Shown here: one piece after another, positions 38,309 through 49,424 of the stretch
Numbering within the stretch: the first letter of the stretch is position 1
How the letters are laid out: each line of letters begins with the position of its first letter
Assembly: GCF_002127325.2 (NCBI RefSeq)
Contig: NC_035437.2
Span: forward strand, 171,991,378-172,055,377
Direction of reading: 5' to 3'
Origin: Helianthus annuus
Taxonomy: Eukaryota > Streptophyta > Magnoliopsida > Asterales > Asteraceae
Length of the DNA: 64,000 nt
The notes under the pieces: generated by a model
Told to the model about the DNA's origin: nothing
Database searches by the model: none
What the model saw: the letters and a program-made list of their open reading frames with translations, nothing else
Program-made: the position numbers and the translations under genes

Positions 38309-39409
38309 GAGGGAGTCTACGCTGCTGACTCGCGGATCAAAAATGCAGCAAGAGCGTCAAAAGCGCTTTAGGGGTAAAATCGTCCTTTTTTTGCGTTTTT
38401 CTAGTTTTAGCGTAATTTAGGAGTATTTGGTAATTTCCGTTAGTTTGTACAGTTTTTATACGTGCCGAGTGAAGGGTCTGCGTGGGAATGATGTTAGAAC
38501 AATTTGCGGATGGTATAAATGGCGAAAAACGGCCGAAAAGGGTGCTGAAACTGTTTACTACAGAAAATTCTGATCTGCAGATATGGCACGGTCGTGCCAC
38601 CTGTCGCACGCCCATGCGTTTACGGGCTGGACGGAATGGTGAGTCGCACCCCTGGTGCATCTCCGAGAACAACGCAAAGGGTCAGCCAAATGTCGGTGAC
38701 GCAGGACCGTGCGGTCCGTCGCACGACCGTGCGAATGGCTAAGGGCAGTTTGGTCATTTGTCAATATAAATACCCTCATCTGCAACCCCCATTCACAATT
38801 CGCGAACCCTAACTGCTGCCGACCGTTCCAGAGCGTTTTTGCCTTAAATCGCACGGTTTCTTCGCACGGTTTCACCCATCTCTTCGCACGTTATGTTCCT
38901 TCTTGTAGATTTTCAGTTTCTTCGCTTTCTAGGTTAGATTCATCCGATTCTTCAAGGATTCTCTAGGGTTCTCTTCATAAACAAATTGAAACCCTAGCCC
39001 TTGCAAGAATCATGTATATCGTGAACACCCGGTTGAGATTCCGACCCCTGTTGGCCCAAAACTTGTTGAAATTTGCAAAAATCAGGCTGTTATTAGATCA
39101 GGGGTTCGAAAAACTGCAGAATCGGAGTTGTAAGGTCGTTCCTTTGTGGAATGGTCGTGCCTTGCCGACTGTTCACTGATGCTGATGTTGGCTCGGTATC
39201 GCACGGTAGTGCCGTTGGTCGCACGCCGTGCGGTTACGACATTTGCCGGCCACATCTGCTTGATCTCGGCGACGCACGACCGTGCGTCTCGTCGCACGCC
39301 CGTGCCACAGGCCCAGATCAGGAAGACAGAACCTTCATAATTGTGCGTTCTGCTGTTTTCGAATGAAATTTTTCCTGTTCCTGCTGTTCTAATGATATTC
39401 CTCATGTAG
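38309..39409 (+). promoter_or_regulatory. Element D spacer: dyads, internal TATA box, splice acceptor before ORF3
   Basis: No gene is seen. Dyad pairs of the LTR type lie at 38585-38618 and 38697-38735, followed by TATAAATA at about 38765-38772 and a leader-like stretch. Two more dyad pairs lie at 39200-39235 and 39270-39307. A strong splice acceptor (branch-like TTCTAAT, pyrimidines, ATGTAG) ends at 39409 directly before ORF3. An internal promoter and spliced transcript are inferred. Confidence 0.5.
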
Positions 39410-40764
39410 ATGGCTCACCCCTTCCTTCAGTTTAACGCCAATGACGAACAAGAAGCCCTTTGTATCCCAAAACTTCAAGCTCTTTGGAGAAGGCGAGGGC
39501 AGTTTGGTGTCCCTAGGAGGCTTGATTGGGGTGTCATGGCTGAACTAAATTAGCGAGACCATCTAGAAAACATGTTAACGGTCCCGCTTGCGCGTCTAGT
39601 GAACATCAACCGCGCAATTTACCTAGAGCTTACACTTGAATTTTTCGCCACATACTCCTACGAAAAACCTAAAGCACATAAAGTCCCCAACTTCCGCTAC
39701 AAAAAGAGGGTAAATTTCAGACTGGGCGGTCGTTAGCATAACTGGACGGTGGGAAGATTGGGACGAAGACTTGGAATTTACACCGACGAGGATATGGATT
39801 CCGATCTCTTCACCGACGAGTTCACCTTCCCCGACGAGGTTGATCGGGGCGACTTTTGGGTGCAAATCGCGGTTGGAGACCCATATGACCCACGAATGTC
39901 AAAAGCCTCAAGATTGCGCGACCCATTGCATCGAGTGATGCACCACATATTCAGCCACACCACCTGCGGCCGCATGGACAGCTTAGGCAAGTGTCCAACA
40001 CCGGATCTTATTTTATTATATGCGCTAGCGGAAGGAGCACATATAAACTTCGCTGCACGGATGGCTGAATACTTCATGAACAGTTCCGGTCGCACCCCCA
40101 ACAGTCAGATTCATGGAGGTCAATATGTAACTCAGATTGCATATGGCATGGGGTTGATAACGGACGAGGTAGTTCAGGGTCTTACGATGGTGACTGAGGG
40201 CGTATCTGTTGACATCCGTTCATTGAAAGCGATGGGGGTTATTGCAAAAACGGATGATGGGGATAGGTTTAGGGGCTCAACAACGAGGTCTGGGACCCGT
40301 TGCCCCCACTTCCAGCATACGATGAGGATGAAGAAATGGAGGATCAGCATGTAGTTCAGCAGCACGGACCGCACACACCACCACACCAGCCACAGACACC
40401 GCCACATGAGCCGCAGCACCATGATTACCACCAGCATCAGGAGTGGCCAGAGTTTTACCAGCAGTTCCAGCAGATGCGTGTTACGCAGGAGCAGCATGGG
40501 ACTTATATTGACCAGATTAGGACTAGCCAGGATCAGATCCGGGCTAGTCAAGATGAGCTCAGGGCCGCTCAGGATCAGCTTAGGCATAGCCAGGAGAGCT
40601 TATACCAGGGGGTGAGTGCCAGATTTTCATACTTGTTCGGGTAGATGCATCATGCATATCCCGACTACTTTGAGCACCCTCCACAGTTCCCACCGTGGAA
40701 CCCACCTGGTTATGGTGATGCGGGCCCATCCTTCACGAGAGATGATGATGGTGATGACGAGTAG
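39410..40764 (+). pseudogene. Element D ORF3 (Athila ORF, env position), broken
   Basis: The frame starts at ATG 39410 right after the splice acceptor. It contains the Athila-type domain, including GIYTDEDM near 39775 and a conserved RDPLHRVMHHIFSH region near 39915. Stops TAG at 39551 and 39734 interrupt it. A frameshift near 40275 leads to a His/Gln/Pro-rich segment and a repeated Gln-rich helix built on RTSQDQIRASQDELR-type heptads (about 40500-40600). A TAG at 40642-40644 precedes an acidic tail ending at 40764. It matches element C's ORF3 in position and layout, including the acidic end. No membrane anchor is evident, so the envelope label is tentative. Confidence 0.7.
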
Positions 40765-42423
40765 GAGATGGTGGTGATGTTCGTTAGTTGTTTTTATTAT
40801 TTCAGTACTTGTTATTTCAGGTGTTCTTTTTACTTAGTATTTCAAACACCCTCGGATTGTATTTTATTTTCAAAAACACTTTACTTTATGTTATGTCTTT
40901 GTTTGGATTGGTAGTATTTATGTACATTATGGTTTATTTGTGTTTATTCTGTTACGGTTCTGTTTTGTTGTACCATATGACATACTTGCAGATTTTGGCT
41001 ATCAAGTCTTTGACCGGAGCATATGACAGACACAACTTTGGAAGTCTCGTTTCATCAGATTTCATCTTGAGGGGAGTACTATTATCCTTTTTCTCTATAT
41101 TTCGGTTTCGCATTGGGGACAATGCGAAGTTCAAGTGTGGGGAGGGGGTTAACTTTGTTTGTCCTCTAAAAAAAAAAGCCCAGAAAATTCATTAAAAAAA
41201 ATCTGTTTTCTGTATATATTTTAGTAAATAAACCGATTGGTTGTGTTTTGGAAAGCTTCGGACTTGATAAAAACTCGACAAGCAAAATATTTTTGAAAAA
41301 GGAAACCGGAAAGCGTGACAAACAAAGAAAGACTTGCATGATAGTTTTCACACTTTTACCCATTCCTTCCGTTACGTGAGCATATTTGAGCCTTGATATT
41401 GCTATATATTTGTTCATTTCGGATATAGGAGTGAGCCGGATGTCATGTGTAATTTAGAACTTGTCACTAGCATGCTTGTTAAGACCATGAACTTGCGGAT
41501 TTGTGTAAAAGTGATGGAGGCACCTAGATAACCCCTTTGTTGTAAACCTTGTTCTTTGTGTTGTGTTTCCCGTAAACCCTATGTTACCCTTTAGGATTAA
41601 CCATGTCGAGCCTTCCCGTTTACCTTTGTCTACCCAATATTATCACCCACTTAGCCATATTTAGCCTTTTTATATTTTTACCCTTTTAGTGTTGAAACTC
41701 GGCTAAAATAATCGTTTAACTAGCGCTTGTTATAATTTACTTTCCATTGTATAAACCCGTTAGTTTGTAAAAAAAACAGAAAATAAAACACCCTAAAATA
41801 GGGTAAAGTTGACAAAAATCGAGCAATTTTGAATTCTTAAATGTTAAAATTTCGTTGATAAGCTCGATTGCGCAATAATCGCCTTTTTAAGGCATTTGTA
41901 TGTATAGTTGTATCGTTTGTCGCTAGTTAAACGCTAAAACCGAGTTTTAACCGTTTCGCCACTTTAAATACACATTTCCATACCCTTCGCCCAAGACTAA
42001 CGTTACAACCCGCAAAGACCTCTTGATTTGCACTTGTTCGCATGTTAGTTGGTGGAGACGAGATCTTATAACAAGCTTATGATATTACACATTTCATTGA
42101 CGAGGCATTGAGTGTTTGCACGTACACATTTTATGTATGTTTCATAAATAAAACCGAGTGTGTGTGAACATTGTGAGTTGTGTGAAGATTAACATGTTGA
42201 GTCAATTAAATGTGAAGTCACGGCTTTTTGGTTGTCGCTATATAATTGCATATGCTTGATTGGGTTTGAGTCTTTTGAAGTTGTCTTTCGAAAAACCGGC
42301 TAACCGTTTATATTTGTTTTCAATAAAATAGTGTGTAAATTATCGTTCTTATTTGATTCTATCTTTTATTGCATTTTAGTTTAGCTTGCTTGAGGACAAG
42401 CAAGGTTCAAGTGTGGGGAGATT
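40765..42423 (+). other. Element D 3' region with two hairpin-polypurine cassettes
   Basis: Cassette one: hairpin CATTGGGGACAATG (41111-41124) then AAGTGTGGGGAG (41133-41144). Cassette two, the true polypurine tract: hairpin GCTTGAGGACAAGC (within 42384-42403) then AAGTGTGGGGAG (42409-42420), three bases before the LTR. A T-rich open frame at 40788-41195 encodes a hydrophobic stretch but looks like a composition effect. The rest is AT-rich. Confidence 0.75.
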
Positions 42424-43280
42424 TGATATTCGCTAATTTACACATATTTTAGTCCCCCATTTTATCCCCATTTTATGCGTTTTCGGCCGTAAAATCGTCA
42501 TTCGGATACTTAATTATGTATACTTTTGTTTACAAGCCTAAAACAGCATACCAGACAAGATGATAGTGAAAACGAGGACTTTCCGGACAAAACGACAAAG
42601 CTGCGGACATTCTGTTAGAAAACTGACCTGGGCAAGTGGCACGGTCGTGCGGTCTGAGGAACGGCCGCGCATTTCCGACAAACCAAGATCAGCCGGCGAT
42701 GAACGACCAATGCAACAAGGCGTTCAACATAATCTCAGTGACGCACAGTCGTGCCATTCCTTGCACCCCGTGCGGATCTGATGATCAGCTATATCCCGGT
42801 GATGAACGACCAGTTCTGCTGTCCGTGCAACGAGATCCCGGAATTGAACGGTCGTGCCATATGAAGAACGGTCGTGCGAGACCGAAGACCAGTCAACTCT
42901 GCTGATGTCATTAACAGTAACTACAATAATGCATAAAGTGAACGGTCGTGCGATCGGTGCACGACCGTGCGACATCGAAAAAATATAAAAAGCGAACAGA
43001 AGCATTCTGTTCGTAACTCTGGAATTTTGGAGAGCTCCACAGGCGAGTTTCAGGCTCCGGAAGCATCAGCTTTAGCCTGGATTCAAGCCACATTGCCCGG
43101 TTTAGCTCGGTTACTATCCGGATTCTCATTCTTATGCTTGTTTATGGTTTGGTTTCTCAAATCTTTCCATAATTTTGTTATGTTTCAAGCATTTAGACTG
43201 ATTATTATGTATTAATGTAAGCCTTTGGGCAAAAACACAACAATCCCTTGCTTGATTATAGCCATTAGTATGTTAATCTT
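42424..43280 (+). repeat. Element D second LTR, left part
   Basis: It starts TGATATTCGC and matches 30466 onward. It carries the dyad clusters (from 42637) and TATA box (42984-42990). It is cut by element E at the ATCTT duplication (43276-43280). Confidence 0.92.
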
Positions 43281-43750
43281 TGTAGGATCGTTTGCTGACC
43301 TCACGAGTCTTTCAGAGAAGCTCTCGTCCAGATTAAGAGGCGGAAACTAATAATCTGGTGCAATTGAAGCCGTATTCACTTTAATATCGTTGTTGTATTG
43401 ATTTCAAGCACACTTACAAGTTCTTACAGCACTTCGGCAGCACTTCGTGGCTCGCCGGAAGAATACACCGTTTTTATGTGTGTTGGATCGCTCCACATAT
43501 ATATAGATGTGCTGGGCCGCTTATGTGGACTGCCAAATAAGCGATCCATACACAAGACCAAATAAGCGATCCTAGATCTTACCCTATAAGCGATGCATAA
43601 CAACACAATGACACATGAGCGATCCTAGACATGTACAAAAATACGATCCTGTACAAATCAAGCTATTCTAGGATTCCGTGTCATAATTGATCTTGTTCAA
43701 TCTTCAAGACTTGATGAAAGACGTAGTCAGCAGACGTAGGTGCACTAACA
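43281..43750 (-). repeat. 3' LTR of element E
   Basis: It runs TGTAGGATCG to GCACTAACA. A TATATATA stretch lies at 43497-43505. Five GCGATCC-type motifs follow at 43541, 43566, 43590, 43619 and 43643, upstream of the TATA in sense. Confidence 0.93.
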
Positions 43751-45776
43751 AACTCCCCCTCGGATGTTGACGGAGTCTTTATCAATGTCTTCATTCCAGT
43801 CTGCAATCTACAATCTTCATCAGTCGACAATCTGCCTCTGAAAAAATTTGTCGTTCCAAGAATCCTGGTTCTCTATCTCCATCATCAACAAACTCTTCTC
43901 TCTTGAATGTTGACTCGGTGTCTTCAGACTCCCCCTCTCACACAGCTGGGATCGTAGTCTGGAAGTCAAACTTTTACCGGTTCTGAGATCGATATCAGGC
44001 TTCCATCAGGTTCAAGATCGAAACCTGACTCTTTAATACCTGCACATTCTCTACCCATCTATAAGTTTCTACACAGATTAAAACTTTTCAACAATTTTAG
44101 AAACTATATAGAACCAATCAATAATAATGATTTCGCATTCAAGAACATTACTGATTTTTATCAAAAAACAACTTCATCATTTAACTCTCAAACACTCCCC
44201 AAACCAGTTCTTCAAGTTTAGCACTTTGAATTTCGAAAATCAGCATCTCAACATCAATTGTCGAAAATCTTTTTGTTTTTTTTTTTCAAAATTTATGCTA
44301 AAACATACTGAAAATCTTTTTGGATTTTCTGAATGAAAGTAAATGCGAAAAAGAAATATTTACAAACAATATTTTTGTGAGTTTGTGCAAGAGGATCATA
44401 TCAGTTTTGAAACATATCACTAACACCGTTAAGTTTGATTACATGATAAGTTCTAAACAATTTACCTAGATTGTCAGTATGTTTGTCCACTTAAATTTTC
44501 AACACAAATTTCAATCGATTCGAGATACGATATTAATGTTTTAAAGACTTAAACTTAATTGTGTATCACTCCACTTGAATATACTCCCGCATCCAGATCC
44601 CAAATATTCAGTCTTACAGGTGAGTATACCACAGATGATATCTGTAAAGGGGTAATGTGCGAGGGCCGTGAGAGCTCAGGTCGATACTTCCGTATATGCA
44701 GAGAGATGACGGCTTCGACTTTTGGTGGGTCCCCTTTAGAGGATCTTTTGTTACAACAGCAAAGATTACCAATTTTATTGTTTAATCAGTTTGCTGAGGG
44801 CGGCGCTTATATTTCAAAGCTTTTTGCAGAAAGTATTATTCGGGGACTAGGTCAGTATTTCCATACAGCAGAAGTCCCGGAATAATACCCCAGATATCAC
44901 TGAGCATAAAGACCTAGTATCTCAGAATACGGGACCTTTCAAACAAGATTTTGGGGGTTACCCATATATCCAAGAATAGTTACCCACGAATCAAGCAAGT
45001 TTGATTTAGATTTATATCTCGTTTCAATTTACTAAATGTGCGAAAATCTACTGACACATCCGCAGTAAGATTGTTTATCACATTTAAACTTTACATTTCT
45101 TTAGCGTGCTGTGATAGTCCACTGATGTACTATCATTTCCTCTTTTACGCAACAAAACTCATTTTTGATTTTATCATGTTTTTGGCTTTTTCAAATTTTC
45201 TGATGTTTTTGGATTTTCTAAAAATTCTTATTCCCCCTAAAATTCAAATACATCTAAAGAAAATTGAAAACAAACTGTACAGAACATGACAACTGATATC
45301 AAAACACTTCAATTCTCCATCCGTTTGGCTTAAACAATCAGAACTCCCCCTCACAACAAACTATTTTCGCATAATGATTTCAAAACACTCAAGTTTGTTT
45401 TAATCAGAATGGTTTTTCCGGAAAATAAGTTTAGTTGTTTTTATCTTTTGTAAAATGGGGTTCAAATCATCACTTTGTTTACCAAATTCTTGAATGATAA
45501 TTAAATCAAGTCCAATTCAATGACCTTGATTTAACCACTTGTAAGATCTACACCAATCACTACCATATAACCACTTGTAAGTTTAGCAATTCAAGCTCTT
45601 CAAACCTGTTTTTCAACCAATTACCATCTTTAGGTTGAATTCTCAAGATGCCGATTCCTACTCCTCGCTTACAAACCTGGGAGTTCCGGCAAGTCCTGCA
45701 ACTTCACAAACAGATTTAGAAAGATGCCGATTCATGATCCGCAATACCATCTTGGGATCTCCGGCAAGTCAGGTTT
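43751..45776 (-). other. Element E 3' region: polypurine tract and non-coding stretch
   Basis: The polypurine tract (minus GAGGGGGAGTT) lies at 43751-43763. About 2 kb follow without a convincing gene on either strand. CTCCCCCT-type blocks recur near 43938 and 45344. Near 45648-45775 a 50-70 bp sequence (GATGCCGATTC ... TCCGGCAAGTC) is present twice. A 108-codon plus-strand frame at 44559-44885 has no recognisable domain and I do not call it. Confidence 0.7.
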
Positions 45777-48700
45777 TCATTCTTGAAAAAATATATCCAC
45801 CCAAGCCTGACCTTCCTTGGGTGTAACCTCATCGTTTTCATTTTTTCTTTCAACTGACCTGTAAACCCATCCTTTGGAAGCATAAAAATCCTGAATGCTT
45901 TGGGCCTTACCACTGACCATTTTTCCAAAGATGCGTTTTACATTTCCGTTGAAAGCTTTTTCAACATCAATTTTCATCTTGTCAGAATAAAACTGATTTG
46001 AAATATCAACTTTTCCGATTTTAGATTTGTAGTTTTTAGAACTTAGTGGCGGAAAATTCACATCGTCCACTTTCGAAACTTTCTTTTCAATCTTTTTCTC
46101 CACACGTGGCTCCTCTGATTTTATGGAATCAGATTCATCACCAGACTTGTTACCTGAACCTTTTACAACCCATTTCTGATTTGTGGCATTGTCTATTCTT
46201 TTGGAAGCACTCTTTGAACATTCTCCTTTCTCATAAGTCGAATTCTCAAAGCCTGTGAACTTCCGGGTTGACAGTTCAGTCTTCTCAACAACTTTTTCTT
46301 TCATTTTCCTTAAGACTTCTTGTTTTGGTCGAAATGTCTTTGGACAATCTTTCGCAACATGACCCACAGCTTTACACTGATAACAAGATCTCTTTTCAAC
46401 CTTTTTCGGGTCTTCTTTCTTCATGCCCTCTTGCTTCTTAGCAAGGAATTCTTGATTTGTCTGATTTCTGAATGATTTCTCCTTTTCAGCTTCTGTTGTT
46501 TTTCCTGCAACAAACATTGTTTTTGGTTTATAAACTTTTTCATTTTTATGGTTTTTCTGTGGAGCAAAACCAAGACCTTTCTTTTTGTAATTACGATCAT
46601 GGTTTGGTTTCTTTTGGAAACTATAACCACAATTGTAACCCATTTTCTTGTTGATTCTTTGTTGATCTCTTGAAGTGTATTGTTTAGGTTTTCCATTAAG
46701 ATAAAAATCTTTTATTTCAGAAATATTAATTTCTGTGATTTTGAAAACCTTTTGAATCATTTCAATTCTGACACTTCTTATTGGAAAAATTTCATCTGAA
46801 TATAATTTGTCAGAACCTTTCAAAGTATATGCCACTTTGACTGATTCATCATTCAAATTAGATTTCGAAAGTAAAAACTCTTTATCATAAACCCGTTTGT
46901 CCTTTTTGACTGTTTGCTTTGACGCACTGGACCCAGACTTTGACTCGGGTTTAGACTTCGGTTTTGATTCTTCATTGTCATCTGTGTCTAACACCTGATC
47001 GACTATACTTTTTATCAAATTTGACTCATGATCAGTGTCTGATGACGTATATGTGACATCAATACTTTCTGGTAAGTTATCCGACGACCCAGACTCCCAT
47101 TTCAAATTGATTGCTTGATTGACTCTTTCTGAATTTGGATTTCGAGGTGAATATCCATTTTCGACTGGGGGCGGACATCTGTTGTAAGATACACTCGATT
47201 TCTTACCAGAAGTCTTCAATTTTTCTTCATCTTTTGTCACGGATTTTTCTTCTTCAAATATCTTCACTTCTTCAAAAGTCTTCAGATCTTTCACAACTGG
47301 ATAAATCCTGTCAACAACAAAAGTAGAACATGAGTAACTGTCTAGTAATTTCTTAACTTTCTCAGTTTCTATCTTTTGTGTTGCCAACTCAAGCTCGAGA
47401 TCTGCACATTTCTTTATGTTATAGTTCGCCGTGTCAAGCTGTCTCAGATATGCTATCTTCAAAGTATTCATAGCTTCAGCTTGTTCACCACCAGAATCTG
47501 TGTATTTGTTGATCTCTCTGTTCATAGTATCATATGATTCTTTCAGCTTGTGAATATTGTGCAACAGCTCATTGTTCTGCTTAATTAGCGAATCACAGTT
47601 CATGCACTTTTCTTGGACCATGACCGGTTCAGCATCCACTTTAATCTCAAATTCAGGAACTTCTTTCACTGTCCTGCCTGAATTTAAAAATCGAGCTCTT
47701 CTTAATTTCTCCGCTTTTGCTTCTTCTTTCAATCTCTCTTCCTCTTCAGCTTCTTCCTCGAGCTTTCTTCGTCTCTCTTCAGCAGCTTCCATGACTTTTC
47801 TGCATCTTTCTGCACATTTCAAATCATAAGCATTAGCAAAGAAAGCATGAGAAGTATTTTTGGCCATAAACTCTTGATCTGTACAGAAATCATTCCAATT
47901 AAATCCTTCAGCCAACTTCTCGTCATTTTGTTCAGCTACACACACTTTGCTTTCTTTTGGAAGATATTTTTCCCAGGTAAAATTATCATATTTTCCCTGA
48001 CTAACAACACAAGCCTTTTTATCAACCACATCTCTTCCATGAGCTGTTTGTGCCTGATGCTGCTGTGCTGGTTGTGTGATTTGATGATAAATGGCCTTCT
48101 TGTGATAATCAATGTTTCCGAAAGGATTCTGGGCACCTGTAGCTTCACGGTTTTTGCATTCCCTCTTGAAATGCCCCTTCTCCCTGCAACGAAAACACGT
48201 AACTTTAGATTTATCAAAACCTAAAGTTGAAACGTTTGCATCACGAAAATCATCACGGCCGGTAATTTGTTTGAACTTTTCAGCACGTCTCATCACACTC
48301 GCCATACACCATTTTATATCCATCAACTCCATTTCTTCAGCATCAATTTGATCGTAATCCTCTTTCGTGAGCATGGGATTTCCGATCTTTCCTGCAACAA
48401 AACAACTATAAGATTCTAAAATCATTCCTAACAAAGACATTTGATTTTTAGCAATATCTTCAGTGTAGTCTTGATCATTTTCAAGGCTTAACACAATGTT
48501 ACACTGAAGTTTTCTACCATTCTTTGTTACAGAAATGTTAGGATCAAAAGTTGAAAATCTTGTGTTGCTGCTTGATCCCTGAGATGTCTTCTTTTCAGTA
48601 GAATCTTTAACACTGTAAGCAGTTTCGATCTTAGGAGAGAACTTAGTTGAATCAGTAGCACCATGCTTGTAATACAGACTAATATCCTGCTCCCCATCGT

Positions 48701-49424
48701 AGTTCTTCATCCTAGCGATCTTTCTCTGCTCCATCTCTTGAGCTTCCAAATGTTTGATAAAATCTCCCAAGGTCATAGCTCTGAAATCTTTTCTGTTAGA
48801 CTTAAGCATCATCAGAAAAGTTCCCCATGTTTCGTGTGGAAGATCATCTGCAAGTTTTTCAACTAATTCATCAGTGCTTTTCTTAACACCTAACTTTGTC
48901 ATATTTCTCACCAAATTACAATATCGATCAATAATTTGTTTGGTGGTTTCATTTTTCAATCCCCGAAACAAATCAAATTCCTTTTTCATGAGAGACATTT
49001 TGTTTCTTAACATTTCATCACTTCCCGTAAACTTTGCTTCCAACTCTGTCCAAATCGAATATGCAGTTCCATCATGTTGAAGCAAAATCAGAATATCTTC
49101 TTTTATTGCCTGCTGAAGTAGACTCACCATCAATTTCTCATCTCGATACTTCTTTTTCTGTGCAGTATCCATCTCTCTAAGTGTTAGCGGAGCACCATTC
49201 TCAACATTGTCTTTTATGGGTTTAGTATATGGTATTTCAGTATGTTCCCACGCATCAAGATGATAAGCTTCAACCCAATTTCCGAATCGTTCCGACCACA
49301 CGTTATAATCATCAATATCCATGAGTTTCGGTGGTTTTTGAAACGTTCCGGTTTCATTTTCAATTAAAGCACTTTGAGTAATTGAGGTCGGTGTAGCAAA
49401 AGCGTTATAAAATTTAGAGTCCAT
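45777..49424 (-). CDS. Element E long Gag protein, 1215 aa, intact
   Basis: A single uninterrupted frame. The N-terminal 30-260 residues match the copia-type Gag fold (Trp-rich start near 43-60, KFTGSDEMLRNKM near 131-143, helical core to 240). A first zinc knuckle is at residues 410-423 (CX2CX4HX4C, CFRCREKGHFKREC). A strongly charged coiled coil spans about 538-580, and a second long helix about 610-720. Acidic and Ser-rich linkers follow. A second knuckle lies at 1014-1027 (CYQCKAVGHVAKDC). The C-terminal 190 residues are basic then acidic. Copia Gags are usually far shorter, about 300-500 residues, so this one is extended by central and C-terminal regions of unknown role. No catalytic motif of pol is present. 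An intact frame with young LTRs suggests recent mobility using enzymes from elsewhere. Confidence 0.88.
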   Translation of the reverse strand: MDSKFYNAFATPTSITQSALIENETGTFQKPPKLMDIDDYNVWSERFGNWVEAYHLDAWEHTEIPYTKPIKDNVENGAPLTLREMDTAQKKKYRDEKLMVSLLQQAIKEDILILLQHDGTAYSIWTELEAKFTGSDEMLRNKMSLMKKEFDLFRGLKNETTKQIIDRYCNLVRNMTKLGVKKSTDELVEKLADDLPHETWGTFLMMLKSNRKDFRAMTLGDFIKHLEAQEMEQRKIARMKNYDGEQDISLYYKHGATDSTKFSPKIETAYSVKDSTEKKTSQGSSSNTRFSTFDPNISVTKNGRKLQCNIVLSLENDQDYTEDIAKNQMSLLGMILESYSCFVAGKIGNPMLTKEDYDQIDAEEMELMDIKWCMASVMRRAEKFKQITGRDDFRDANVSTLGFDKSKVTCFRCREKGHFKRECKNREATGAQNPFGNIDYHKKAIYHQITQPAQQHQAQTAHGRDVVDKKACVVSQGKYDNFTWEKYLPKESKVCVAEQNDEKLAEGFNWNDFCTDQEFMAKNTSHAFFANAYDLKCAERCRKVMEAAEERRRKLEEEAEEEERLKEEAKAEKLRRARFLNSGRTVKEVPEFEIKVDAEPVMVQEKCMNCDSLIKQNNELLHNIHKLKESYDTMNREINKYTDSGGEQAEAMNTLKIAYLRQLDTANYNIKKCADLELELATQKIETEKVKKLLDSYSCSTFVVDRIYPVVKDLKTFEEVKIFEEEKSVTKDEEKLKTSGKKSSVSYNRCPPPVENGYSPRNPNSERVNQAINLKWESGSSDNLPESIDVTYTSSDTDHESNLIKSIVDQVLDTDDNEESKPKSKPESKSGSSASKQTVKKDKRVYDKEFLLSKSNLNDESVKVAYTLKGSDKLYSDEIFPIRSVRIEMIQKVFKITEINISEIKDFYLNGKPKQYTSRDQQRINKKMGYNCGYSFQKKPNHDRNYKKKGLGFAPQKNHKNEKVYKPKTMFVAGKTTEAEKEKSFRNQTNQEFLAKKQEGMKKEDPKKVEKRSCYQCKAVGHVAKDCPKTFRPKQEVLRKMKEKVVEKTELSTRKFTGFENSTYEKGECSKSASKRIDNATNQKWVVKGSGNKSGDESDSIKSEEPRVEKKIEKKVSKVDDVNFPPLSSKNYKSKIGKVDISNQFYSDKMKIDVEKAFNGNVKRIFGKMVSGKAQSIQDFYASKGWVYRSVERKNENDEVTPKEGQAWVDIFFQE

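Noticed and set aside
40788..41195. 135-codon hydrophobic frame after element D ORF3, as a possible envelope membrane segment
   Set aside because: The stretch is T-rich, which gives Phe/Leu/Tyr by composition, and the frame runs on through the polypurine cassette into an A-run. Worth rechecking only if relatives keep it.
44559..44885. 108-codon plus-strand frame in element E
   Set aside because: No recognisable domain, opposite to the element, and no partner frame; conservation is unknown.
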